From assembly GCF_000411255.1 (NCBI RefSeq), contig NZ_KE150413.1, positions 1,218,999-1,282,998 on the forward strand: a DNA stretch of 64,000 bases. The letters run 5' to 3'. The notes beneath the pieces are model-generated. The model made no database searches. It saw only the letters and a program-made list of their open reading frames with translations, and was not told where the DNA came from. The DNA comes from Paenibacillus sp. HGH0039 (GTDB taxonomy: Bacteria; Bacillota; Bacilli; Paenibacillales; NBRC-103111). The position numbers and the translations under genes are program-made. Numbering within the stretch: position 1 is the stretch's first letter; each line of letters begins with the position of its first letter. Below, piece after piece: positions 1 to 8,663 of this stretch.

Positions 1-3000
1 GAGAAAACGGGGCTCGGCGATTTTTTAAATCATGTGGGTTTTGCTAACGGAAGGTTTATCACCGTTGGGGGAGCCGGCGCTATGCTGACGCAGTATAACA
101 CGTTTTCCACGAACGCCAATCTGAGCAATTTAACGTTAAGTGCGGGAACGCTCAGCCCTGCGTTTGCATCCGGGACAAGCGGCTATACGGCCGATGTGTC
201 ATACGGCACGGTAAGTATTAATGTGACCCCGACGGTTGCAGACGGCACGGCGACGGTTAAATTAAACGGCAGCACGGTGGCCAGCGGCAGTCCGTCGCCC
301 GTATCGCTGAACGTGGGTGCCAACACCGTCACTGTTCTCGTAACGGCGCAGGACGGCACGACCAAGAAGACTTACACGGTCTCGGTAACGCGAGCGGCAT
401 CCACTAATGCCGATCTTAATAATCTGACCCTAAGCGGGACGGCACTGGCTCCGGGATTCGCTTCCGGTACGACGAGCTACACGGCCAGTGTGGCTAACAA
501 TGTGACGAGCGTCGACGTAACGCCGACCCTTGCGAACGGCACGGCAGCGGTTAAAGTGAACGGCAATGCGGCCGTCAGCGGCAGTCCGTCATCCGTACCG
601 CTGAATGTGGGCTCCAATACCATCACCGTCCTGGTAACGGCACAAGACGGCACGACGCAGAAAACCTACACGGTCACGGTAACGCGAGCGGCATCCAATA
701 ATGCGAACTTGAACGGCTTAACGCTAAGCGCCGGTTCTCTTAGTCCGGCCTTCGCTTCCGGTACGACGAGCTACACGGCCAGTGTGGCGGACAGCGTAGC
801 GAGCGTCGACGTAACGCCAACCCTTGCGGACGGTACGGCAACGGTTAAAGTGAACGGCAATGCGGCCGTGAGCGGCAGTCCGTCGCCCGTATCGCTGAAC
901 GTGGGCGCCAATACCATCACCGTTCTGGTAACGGCGCAGGATGGCACGACGCAGAAGAGCTATACGATAACGGTAACGCGGGCGGCACCATTATCCGGCA
1001 ATGCCGATTTAAGTAACTTGGTCCTGAGCGGAGCCACCTTAAATCCCGGATTTGCATCCGGTACGACTACATATACGTCCAGTGTGGCCTATGGAGTCAC
1101 TACTCTTGACGTAACGCCTACAGTGGCGGACAGCCATGCTGCGGTTACAGTGAACGGCCATACTGTCGCCAGCGGGACTCCATCTTCCGTACCGCTGAAT
1201 GTTGGACCGAATACGGTCACCCTTCTCGTTACGGCAGAGAATAGTACAACGAAGACTTATACGATCACGGTAACGCGTGCGGCGGGCTCCAATAACGCCA
1301 ATCTGAGCGGAATCACGCTAAGCGGAGGCGCAACGCTCAGCCCCGTTTTTGCGGGGGGAACGACACTTTATACGGTTGATGTTCCGAACAGTGTCTTCGG
1401 TTTGGACGTAACGCCGTCGGTGGCGGACGGCACGGCGACGCTTAAAGTCAACGGCACAGCAGTGGCAAGCGGCACTCCGGTTCCCGTCTCCTTGAACGTG
1501 GGAAGCAATACGGTTACGCTGCTCGTCACCGCACAGGACGGCACGCCCAAAACGTATACGTTGACGATAAACCGGGCACCATCCGACAACGCGCTCTTGA
1601 ACAACTTAACGCTAAGTGCGGGAACGTTAAGCCCGGTCTTTGCCTCCGGCACTACAAGCTATACGGCGCAAGTGGCAACCGGCGTATCGAGCATTGATGT
1701 GACGCCGGTAGTCGCGGACGGCACGGCAACCATGACCATGAACGGTCAATCGGTGCCAAGCGGCACGGCGGTTCCGATGTCGCTCAACGTCGGCGACAAC
1801 ACGGTCACCGTTATAGTGACGGCACAGGACGGAAGGACTAGCGAAACGTACACGGTGACGGTAAAACGCGCCGCACCGCTATCGGGCAATGCGGATTTAA
1901 GCTCCCTGGCCCTAAGCGCAGGCACGCTCAACCCGGCCTTCGCAGCGGGAACTACGGCCTATACGGCAAGTGTGGCCAACGCTGTGAGCACGGTTGACGT
2001 CACACCTGCGGTAGCGGACAGCACGGCTTCCGTCAAGGTGGACGGAACACCGGTGACGAGCGGAACCGCTTCTGCCGTCTCGTTGAACGTAGGGTCCAAT
2101 ACGGTAGAAGTCCAGGTGACGGCGCAGAACGGGAGCGTCAAAACGTACATGTTGACGATTACCCGCGCCGCATCCGGCAACGCGGATTTAAGCGGTATCT
2201 CGCTAAGCGAGGGAACCCTGACGCCTGCATTTGATCCTGCGCAGATTAGCTACACGGCGGCTGTACCGAACGCTTCGGCCGGAATAGACATAACGGCCGT
2301 AACTGCGGATGTGGCCGCTTCAATCACCGTGAACGGAGACGCCGTAGTCAGCGGAACCCCTAAACCGGTTTCGCTGAATGTGGGCGATAACCCGATCACG
2401 ATTGTCGTTAAAGCGGCGGACAACACGCTTAAAACGTATACCGTGACGGTCACACGCGCGGCTTCAAGCAACGCGGATCTCAGCGCTCTAACGCTGAGCA
2501 AGGGAACGCTGACGCCTGCCTTCGCCGCAGGAACGAAGCTGTACACGGCTACTGTGGCATCGGATGTGTACGATCTGGATCTCGCCGCACAGCTTGCGGA
2601 TCTTACCGCGACGATGACGATTGCCGGAAATCCCGCTGCGAGCGGGCAGACCGTCAATATCCCGCTGCACGTGGGGGCGAATCCGGTCACGATCGTTGTG
2701 ACGGCGCAGGACGGAACAACGCAATCCTACACGGTCACGATCAACCGGCAAGCACCGCCTTCCAGTAATGCGCTGTTAAGCGGGCTGAAGATTAGCCCCG
2801 GCACGCTTAACCCGGTTTTTGCCGGAACGCAGACCAGTTATACCGCGGATGTCGCCCACGATATAACCGAGATTACGGTAACGCCGGCGGCTGCAGACAG
2901 TACGGCATCGGTATCGGTTAACGGACATGTTCTGTCCGCGGGCGGCTCCGAAATCGTTCCGCTCCTGACGGGAGCGAACACGATTACCGTCCAAGTTACA

Positions 3001-4650
3001 GCCCAGGACGGAACGAAGAATTCCTACGTGATCATCGTCACCCGGGCCGTTCCTCCGTCCGGCAACGCGGACCTCAGCGGCCTGGCCTTAAGCGCGGGAA
3101 CGCTGACTACGGCATTTGCACCGGGCGTGACGGCATACACGGCTTCCGTGAAAAATTCCGTGACGGAAGTCACGGTAACGCCGACGGCTGCGGATGCCAC
3201 TGCTTCGGTATCGGTTAACGGAGTTTCCGTACCGGCCGGCAGCGGCCGTCAGATCGCGCTGAGCGTCGGCGCCAATCCGGTTACGGTTGTCGTCACCGCA
3301 CAGAACGGGACCGCCAAAACCTACACCGTTACATTTACGCGCGAAAGCAGCGGTGGCGGTGGCGGAGGTGGCGGCGGCTCAACAGAGCGCCCGATCGACG
3401 GACGTATCGAGGTCGTTTCCTCCTCGGGAGAGGTGCTTAACGAGTCCTTCACCAAGCTAATCGGAGATAACTTGACGATGCTTGCGGACATTTACAGCGC
3501 CGACGGCGCTACGCTTTTCAAGCAAAACGTAAGCGTCAATACTTCAGGAAAGTTTACGCTGTACTCGCTTTCCGCCGGAACTTATAAAATGATTCTTTCC
3601 TTAACCGCTCCTAACGGCGAAAAGCTTGCCGGAACGGCAGGCACGCTCACAGTAAACTCGGATACGGCCGTGTTCCGGACGCAAAAAATCGATCCGTTCG
3701 GGACGGTCCGTGACTCGGTCACAGGCGCCGCTCTTGCGGGAGTCAAGGTGACCCTGTATTGGGCCGATACGGAAAAAAATCGTTCTGCCGGAAAAATCGC
3801 GGGAACGCCGGTTTCTTTGCCGGAACTTGCGAAAATGCTGCCGGGACAGAACAAGAATGCCCAAACCACTTCGAGTGACGGCCGTTACGGATGGCTCGTA
3901 TATCCGGACGGGGCCTACTATCTGATCGCCGAAAAAGACGGGTATGAAACCTACGACAGCAGAAGTGACCGGGGCAGCGGAATCGTTGCGAAAGATTTTA
4001 CTTCTTTAAAATTCGATATCGCTCTGAAACCTTCGGGGGCGTACCACGAACATAAGCCTTACATGGAAGGCTACCCGGACGGGACGTTCCAGCCGGGCAA
4101 GGGGATCTCACGGGCGGAGCTGGCAGCCATACTGGCCAGACTTTTCGCAAATGAAACTTACGCCGCCGTGCAAAATCCATTTGCCGATGTACCGGCCACG
4201 CACTGGGCTTTCCAATATGTGACGGCCGTGTTCGGAGGCAAGCTTATGGACGGATACCCGGACGGCAAGTTTTATCCGGAGCGCATTCTGACGCGTGCCG
4301 AAATGGCCACGATTCTCGTGAAGCTGAGACAGCTTCCGGGCGTGCAGGGAACTTCCGCCTTCACAGACCTGCAAGGCCACTGGGCCGCCGAAAATATCCG
4401 GAAAGCCGAGAAAGCCGGGCTGCTTTCGGGATTCGAGGACGGTACGTTCAGACCGGATCAGGCGCTTACCCGGGCGCAGGCGGTCGTCATTTTCAACAAG
4501 CTCCTCGACCGGAATCCGGATAGTGTTCCTGCGGGAACCCCGCAGGCATGGTCCGATGTCCCTGCCGGCTTCTGGGGATATAAAGACGTGATGGAGGCTT
4601 CCGTCTACCATGAGTACAAGACAGCGAACGGCCGGGAAGTTTGGAAATAA
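1..4650 (+). CDS. Giant SLH-anchored surface protein with eleven cadherin-like repeats (5' partial)
   Basis: The reading frame is open to the left edge, so the true start lies outside; GTG at 34 is only the first in-window start codon. The visible N-terminus (GRFITVGGAG) resembles the end of a beta-propeller repeat. Eleven tandem units of about 93 residues follow, each beginning like NADLSNLTLSAGTL and ending near QDGT-KTYTVTVTRA; this is the cadherin-like beta-sandwich family. Next come a Gly-rich linker (about residue 1106 counted from position 34), a carboxypeptidase-regulatory-like domain (about 1225-1320) and three SLH domains with GYPDGTF-type motifs (about 1340-1510). SLH domains of this family bind pyruvylated secondary cell-wall polymer, so the protein should be an exported stalk on the cell surface. 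Its function is unknown; adhesion or S-layer association is inferred. Confidence 0.9.
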   Translation, partial: EKTGLGDFLNHVGFANGRFITVGGAGAMLTQYNTFSTNANLSNLTLSAGTLSPAFASGTSGYTADVSYGTVSINVTPTVADGTATVKLNGSTVASGSPSPVSLNVGANTVTVLVTAQDGTTKKTYTVSVTRAASTNADLNNLTLSGTALAPGFASGTTSYTASVANNVTSVDVTPTLANGTAAVKVNGNAAVSGSPSSVPLNVGSNTITVLVTAQDGTTQKTYTVTVTRAASNNANLNGLTLSAGSLSPAFASGTTSYTASVADSVASVDVTPTLADGTATVKVNGNAAVSGSPSPVSLNVGANTITVLVTAQDGTTQKSYTITVTRAAPLSGNADLSNLVLSGATLNPGFASGTTTYTSSVAYGVTTLDVTPTVADSHAAVTVNGHTVASGTPSSVPLNVGPNTVTLLVTAENSTTKTYTITVTRAAGSNNANLSGITLSGGATLSPVFAGGTTLYTVDVPNSVFGLDVTPSVADGTATLKVNGTAVASGTPVPVSLNVGSNTVTLLVTAQDGTPKTYTLTINRAPSDNALLNNLTLSAGTLSPVFASGTTSYTAQVATGVSSIDVTPVVADGTATMTMNGQSVPSGTAVPMSLNVGDNTVTVIVTAQDGRTSETYTVTVKRAAPLSGNADLSSLALSAGTLNPAFAAGTTAYTASVANAVSTVDVTPAVADSTASVKVDGTPVTSGTASAVSLNVGSNTVEVQVTAQNGSVKTYMLTITRAASGNADLSGISLSEGTLTPAFDPAQISYTAAVPNASAGIDITAVTADVAASITVNGDAVVSGTPKPVSLNVGDNPITIVVKAADNTLKTYTVTVTRAASSNADLSALTLSKGTLTPAFAAGTKLYTATVASDVYDLDLAAQLADLTATMTIAGNPAASGQTVNIPLHVGANPVTIVVTAQDGTTQSYTVTINRQAPPSSNALLSGLKISPGTLNPVFAGTQTSYTADVAHDITEITVTPAAADSTASVSVNGHVLSAGGSEIVPLLTGANTITVQVTAQDGTKNSYVIIVTRAVPPSGNADLSGLALSAGTLTTAFAPGVTAYTASVKNSVTEVTVTPTAADATASVSVNGVSVPAGSGRQIALSVGANPVTVVVTAQNGTAKTYTVTFTRESSGGGGGGGGGSTERPIDGRIEVVSSSGEVLNESFTKLIGDNLTMLADIYSADGATLFKQNVSVNTSGKFTLYSLSAGTYKMILSLTAPNGEKLAGTAGTLTVNSDTAVFRTQKIDPFGTVRDSVTGAALAGVKVTLYWADTEKNRSAGKIAGTPVSLPELAKMLPGQNKNAQTTSSDGRYGWLVYPDGAYYLIAEKDGYETYDSRSDRGSGIVAKDFTSLKFDIALKPSGAYHEHKPYMEGYPDGTFQPGKGISRAELAAILARLFANETYAAVQNPFADVPATHWAFQYVTAVFGGKLMDGYPDGKFYPERILTRAEMATILVKLRQLPGVQGTSAFTDLQGHWAAENIRKAEKAGLLSGFEDGTFRPDQALTRAQAVVIFNKLLDRNPDSVPAGTPQAWSDVPAGFWGYKDVMEASVYHEYKTANGREVWK

Positions 4651-4692
4651 CAACCCGTAAATGAAAACGCAGCCGGACGAATTCGGAGGATT

Positions 4693-4726
4693 AACCGCAT
4701 CTTATTTATAAGATGCGGTTTTTTTG
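4693..4726 (+). terminator. Rho-independent terminator of the surface protein gene
   Basis: AACCGCATCTT pairs perfectly with AAGATGCGGTT across a 6-nt loop and runs into a stretch of T. It lies 42 bp after the stop codon. Confidence 0.9.
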
Positions 4727-4766
4727 CCGATGAAGTTTGCCGGGTTCCTTCCATGTTTCCGAACCT

Positions 4767-4796
4767 TTGGAGGCGATTGGAGATGATTGGAGGCAT
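4767..4796 (+). promoter_or_regulatory. Three tandem 10-bp direct repeats, probable response-regulator site
   Basis: Three consecutive 10-mers start TTGGAGGCGA, TTGGAGATGA and TTGGAGGCAT. One-helical-turn spacing is the usual arrangement for OmpR/PhoB-type regulators. They lie about 80 bp upstream of such a regulator gene, so autoregulation is a reasonable inference. An inverted repeat ACATGC-N5-GCATGT follows at 4797-4813, and an AT-rich stretch at 4829-4837 could serve as the -10 region. Confidence 0.5.
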
Positions 4797-4878
4797 ACAT
4801 GCCGTGTGCATGTTTAATGACGGTGCGTTATCATATAGAAGATAGCAGAAGCTCAAACTAAAAGTAGGGGATTACCGG

Positions 4879-5535
4879 ATGCAGAAAAAGATTTTGATCG
4901 TGGAAGACGATATCCATATTTCCAACATCATTAAAATGAATCTCAACATCGTGAACTACGCGACGGTAGAAGTCTACGACGGTTTATCCGCGCTCGATGC
5001 GGTAAAACAAGACAAATTCGATCTCATTCTGCTGGATGTCATGATCCCTAAGCTGGACGGATTTGCGTTGATGGAAAAAATTCAGTCCTGCGGAATCCCG
5101 GTTATTTTTCTGACGGCGAAAAATTCGGTGTACGACAAAGTCAACGGACTGAGGCTGGGGGCCGACGACTACATGGTCAAACCGTTCGAAGCCATCGAGC
5201 TGCTGGCCCGGATCGAAACCGTACTGCGCAGGTACGGCAAAGAAGAACGCGTCATAGAGTTTCAGAACCTTCAAGCGGACTTGAACAAAAGAGAAGTGAC
5301 CCTGCAAGGGGAACCCGTCGAGCTGACGCCTAAGGAGTACGATTTGCTGATCGTGCTGCTGAGGAATAAGAACATCGCCCTGACCAGGGAACAGTTTATT
5401 GATAAAATATGGGGGAGCGACTATTACGGGGAAACAAGAACGGTCGATATGCATATCAAATCGCTGCGCAAGAAGCTTCACCTGCAGGATCACATTAAGA
5501 CCATCTACAAAATCGGTTACCGGCTGGAGGATTAG
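4879..5535 (+). CDS. OmpR-family response regulator
   Basis: This is a 218-aa two-domain response regulator. The receiver domain (about 1-115) has the acidic pair E9/D10/D11, the phosphoacceptor D53 in LLDVMIPKLDG, T79 and K101 (YMVKPF). The C-terminal winged helix (about 125-218) carries the usual ELTPKEYDLL and TVDMHIKSLRKKL segments. It is followed after 3 bp by its histidine kinase, so the two form a cognate pair. The ATG is preceded by AGTAGGGGA. Direct repeats upstream at 4767-4796 suggest autoregulation. The signal is unknown. Confidence 0.95.
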   Translation: MQKKILIVEDDIHISNIIKMNLNIVNYATVEVYDGLSALDAVKQDKFDLILLDVMIPKLDGFALMEKIQSCGIPVIFLTAKNSVYDKVNGLRLGADDYMVKPFEAIELLARIETVLRRYGKEERVIEFQNLQADLNKREVTLQGEPVELTPKEYDLLIVLLRNKNIALTREQFIDKIWGSDYYGETRTVDMHIKSLRKKLHLQDHIKTIYKIGYRLED

Positions 5536-5538
5536 CCG

Positions 5539-6978
5539 ATGAAATTTTGGCAAAAGATTTATTTGTTCTCGATTCTGGTCTTCGTCTTCATCTTTAATGC
5601 GGCTTCCGTTATGGTCATCGAGCGGAGTCACGGCAAAATGCTGGGTCAGGAAATCAACGGCGCGTTAAGCCAGAACATGAGCATTCATTCCAGCGTCGAT
5701 GCCATTGTTCCGATTCTTCGTATTTACGATTCCATCGATTATGAGAAAACGGTATTAACGAACATGGCCAATGAATTTGTGGCGAAGAATAGCGACCAGC
5801 GCATTTATTTGGAAATCTTGGACGATACGAACCGGGTCATTTTCAGCAACAACGATTTCAAGATGCCGGAGCACCGTGAAGAACTGGACAAGCTGGCCAT
5901 GGATGAAATCCATTATATTTTACGGGATATCGGCAATCGCACCCTGTTATTTACATCGAACCATACGGAAATCAATCACAAGAACTATGTGTTCACCTAC
6001 ACGAAAGACGTGACTCCCTTATACCAGGATCGCATGGATCAATACGGTTTTTTCATCAAAGTGGACATCGCCGCCTGTTTGCTCTATATGCTCATCATGT
6101 TTTTCGTGAGCAGAGGATTGACCAAACCGATTGATCGTCTGAACCGGACGGCCCGGGTTATCGCACAGGGCGGCTTTTCGGAACGCGTCCGACTGAAATC
6201 GAAGGATGAAATAGGCGTTCTGGCACAAAATTTTAATGAGATGGCCTCGGCTGTGGAGGAAAAAATAAATGACCTGAAGCGGCATAATGAGGAGAAGCAA
6301 CGGTTCATTGATAATTTTACCCATGAATTAAAAACGCCGTTGACGTCGATTATCGGGTATGCCAATTTCTTAAGGACCACCAAATACAACGAAGCGCTGT
6401 ACTTGGACGGATTGAACGTCATTTATTCGGAAGGCAAACGCCTGGAGTCGCTTTCGATGAAGCTGATGGATCTGATTGTTCTGCAGGAGGATCATTTCCA
6501 ATTGGAGGAGCATGATCTGGGAACCGTCGTTGCCGAAATCGAGCCTGCGTTGGTGATGATGGCCAAGGAACGCCGGGTTACGATCGTCACCGATTTGGAG
6601 GAAGGGAAGCTGCGGCTGGAAAAGGATTTGATTAAAATTTTGATTTTTAATCTGGTCGACAATGCGCTTAAAGCTTCCGCAGAACAACAGAGCATTACGA
6701 TTCGGACTTACTGGCGGGACAACCGCTGCATTCTTGAAGTGATGGACCAAGGCATCGGGATTGCCGAAGAGCATCGGGACAAAATTTTTGAACCCTTCTA
6801 TATGGCGGATAAATCCAGAACGAGAAACAGCAATGGAGCGGGCCTGGGCCTCGCGATTTGTCAAAGCGTAGCCGGTATTCATCATGCTGTGATCGAAGTG
6901 AACAGCCTGGAAAACAAGGGCACGACAATCAGAGTCATTTTCGAGCGGACAAATCCGGAAGGCGGGATGAATCCATGA
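5539..6978 (+). CDS. HAMP-containing sensor histidine kinase
   Basis: A 479-aa membrane kinase. TM1 is at about 8-27 and TM2 at about 173-191, enclosing an extracellular sensor of roughly 145 residues. HAMP follows (about 190-245), then the dimerisation/phosphoacceptor box with H262 in THELKTPLTS, and a HATPase_c domain with N (LVDNALKAS), G1 (DQGIGI) and G2 (GAGLGLAI) boxes. It starts 3 bp after the response-regulator stop and its TGA overlaps the ATG of a downstream lipoprotein gene, so the three are translationally linked. The extracellular domain is not recognised. Confidence 0.95.
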   Translation: MKFWQKIYLFSILVFVFIFNAASVMVIERSHGKMLGQEINGALSQNMSIHSSVDAIVPILRIYDSIDYEKTVLTNMANEFVAKNSDQRIYLEILDDTNRVIFSNNDFKMPEHREELDKLAMDEIHYILRDIGNRTLLFTSNHTEINHKNYVFTYTKDVTPLYQDRMDQYGFFIKVDIAACLLYMLIMFFVSRGLTKPIDRLNRTARVIAQGGFSERVRLKSKDEIGVLAQNFNEMASAVEEKINDLKRHNEEKQRFIDNFTHELKTPLTSIIGYANFLRTTKYNEALYLDGLNVIYSEGKRLESLSMKLMDLIVLQEDHFQLEEHDLGTVVAEIEPALVMMAKERRVTIVTDLEEGKLRLEKDLIKILIFNLVDNALKASAEQQSITIRTYWRDNRCILEVMDQGIGIAEEHRDKIFEPFYMADKSRTRNSNGAGLGLAICQSVAGIHHAVIEVNSLENKGTTIRVIFERTNPEGGMNP

Positions 6979-7727
6979 ACAAGCTCATCCTGATTATTCT
7001 CTGCGCATTATTTCTGGGTTTGACGACAGGGTGCGAGGGATTTTTCAATACGGTCAAGAAAGACACGGTTCTGGTAAAAAAAATAACCCGGGAGCATAAA
7101 ACGGGCGAAGTGAAATATGAAGGCGTTCTTGCTCAGGATACGGTGAAGACACTCAGCCTCAATGCGGTCAACAAGACCTACAACGAGAAGCTGAAGTTGG
7201 AAGAAGCCCGATTCGAACTGATGGCGGTGGACCGGAAGAAGCTCGAAGATCTGCTGAATAAGACGGAATACGGGGTCAAACCGATGCTGGATAAGAATCA
7301 GAAGTTAAAGATCGATTCCGAAACGGAATTGAATAAAGTCCCAGGCGGTTTATTTTATGTAACCTTGACCCACATAGCGGATCCCTCTGAAGTGTATGAA
7401 CTTGTTCTGAACGCGAGAGACGGCGAGGTACTGAAAGTTTCCAGTGATAGCTCAAAGCCGGCCCCTGTTGAAAAGGAACCAAGCGTAATCCAGGACGATG
7501 GGCTTGAGATCGCTAACCGGTTTATTCAGGCAAAGGGAGCTTATGTCTTATCTGATCTGATTCCGGAAGTGAAAACAGTCCGGAAGGGCGTCGCTGCGGA
7601 AGTGTATTACAAGAGCAAGGAAACGCAATCGTTAGTCTACAGTGTCAGGGTTAATTTCAGAACGAACCAAGTGATCGGATTCAGCAAGGATATCATGGCC
7701 ATACTCGGTTATTTTTCAGAGTCGTAG
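6975..7727 (+). CDS. Lipoprotein co-encoded with the two-component system
   Basis: The start at 6975 overlaps the kinase stop (ATGA) and gives a 250-aa protein with a clean lipoprotein signal: a hydrophobic stretch then LTTGC with the lipidated Cys at residue 20. A longer in-frame version from 6858 would only read through kinase sequence and is rejected. The mature part is Lys/Glu-rich; its sections FYVTLTHIADPSEVYELVLNARDGEVL and EVYYKSKETQSLVYSVRVNF look like two PepSY-type alpha/beta repeats, but that is tentative. Position suggests an accessory sensor or output of the two-component system. Confidence 0.85.
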   Translation: MNKLILIILCALFLGLTTGCEGFFNTVKKDTVLVKKITREHKTGEVKYEGVLAQDTVKTLSLNAVNKTYNEKLKLEEARFELMAVDRKKLEDLLNKTEYGVKPMLDKNQKLKIDSETELNKVPGGLFYVTLTHIADPSEVYELVLNARDGEVLKVSSDSSKPAPVEKEPSVIQDDGLEIANRFIQAKGAYVLSDLIPEVKTVRKGVAAEVYYKSKETQSLVYSVRVNFRTNQVIGFSKDIMAILGYFSES

Positions 7728-7741
7728 GCCAGCGTACTACA

Positions 7742-7771
7742 AGTCGGCTGCAGAAGCAGCCGGCTTTTTTG
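7742..7771 (+). terminator. Terminator of the two-component operon
   Basis: AGTCGGCTGC and GCAGCCGGCT form a stem with a short loop, followed by six T. It separates this operon from the amidase operon. Confidence 0.85.
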
Positions 7772-7904
7772 TGCTGTCCTTGTTGTCTTTTTTACAAGTT
7801 CTATATAAGTCTATCTAACTTATGCTATATTCGCGTACTACACTGATGGAGTGCCGCCCGTGAGTGTAGGAGAACGTCAGAGAAAATGGGAGTAAGGAGA
7901 GAGT

Positions 7905-8633
7905 ATGAAAAGGAGCAGCAGAAAACAACTTCAGAACCGCAGAGCGATATGGATGAGCATAATCGTGTTAACGGGAATGGTCTGGTCGTTATATAAGCTG
8001 TCCGCGTCCCTGACTTTAGCGAGTGCAAGCCTACCTTTGACGGAGTTGGCCGTCTCGCCCGGCAAAAATCATGCAGCGCTGCAAAATGGGACAAGCCGCT
8101 ATAAAATCGTGATCGATCCGGGGCATGGGGGCAAGGATCCCGGCGCTGCGGGAGCGAGCGGCAAGCAGGAGAAAGCGTACACGCTCGCGCTTTCTAAAAA
8201 GGTGTTCGACCAGCTCCGGCAGGACCCGGTATTTGAGGTGTTTATGACACGTACGGATGACACCTTCGTCGAACTGGAGGATCGGGCCCAAATCGCGAAT
8301 GAGCTTGGTGCGGACGCATTCATCTCCATTCATGGGAACACCTACAAGGATCCCGATGTATCCGGCACCGAAACGTTTTATTATGCGGACGATAGTTTTG
8401 CGCTCGCGCAAAAGGTTCATGAGCAACTGGTAAAATCGACCGGATTCAAGGACCGCGGTGTGAAAAAGGAAGGCTGGAAGGTACTGAGAGACAGTAAACA
8501 TCCGGCTGTTTTTCTGGAAGTCGGGTATCTCACGAACCGGGATAACGAAACGGATATGCTGAGTGAAGCCCATCAGATTCGAACAGCCCAAGCCATTGCG
8601 AATGGAATCAAGAACTATTTCGCGGGGTTTTAA
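7905..8633 (+). CDS. N-acetylmuramoyl-L-alanine amidase (Amidase_3)
   Basis: A 242-aa zinc amidase that would cleave the MurNAc-L-Ala bond of peptidoglycan. An N-terminal membrane anchor or uncleaved signal lies at about 16-38. The catalytic domain starts at KIVIDPGHGG. Zinc ligands expected for the family are present: H74, E89 and H143 (SIHGN), and the catalytic Glu is E205 (VFLEVGYLTN). There are no cell-wall-binding repeats. The start ATG follows AAGGAGAG. The solute-binding gene begins 30 bp after the stop, so this enzyme heads an unusual transport operon. An inverted repeat ATAAGT-N7-ACTTAT at 7805-7823 upstream could be an operator. Confidence 0.92.
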   Translation: MKRSSRKQLQNRRAIWMSIIVLTGMVWSLYKLSASLTLASASLPLTELAVSPGKNHAALQNGTSRYKIVIDPGHGGKDPGAAGASGKQEKAYTLALSKKVFDQLRQDPVFEVFMTRTDDTFVELEDRAQIANELGADAFISIHGNTYKDPDVSGTETFYYADDSFALAQKVHEQLVKSTGFKDRGVKKEGWKVLRDSKHPAVFLEVGYLTNRDNETDMLSEAHQIRTAQAIANGIKNYFAGF

Positions 8634-8663
8634 CTTCATATGCAAAAGAAGGGAAGGATTCAC

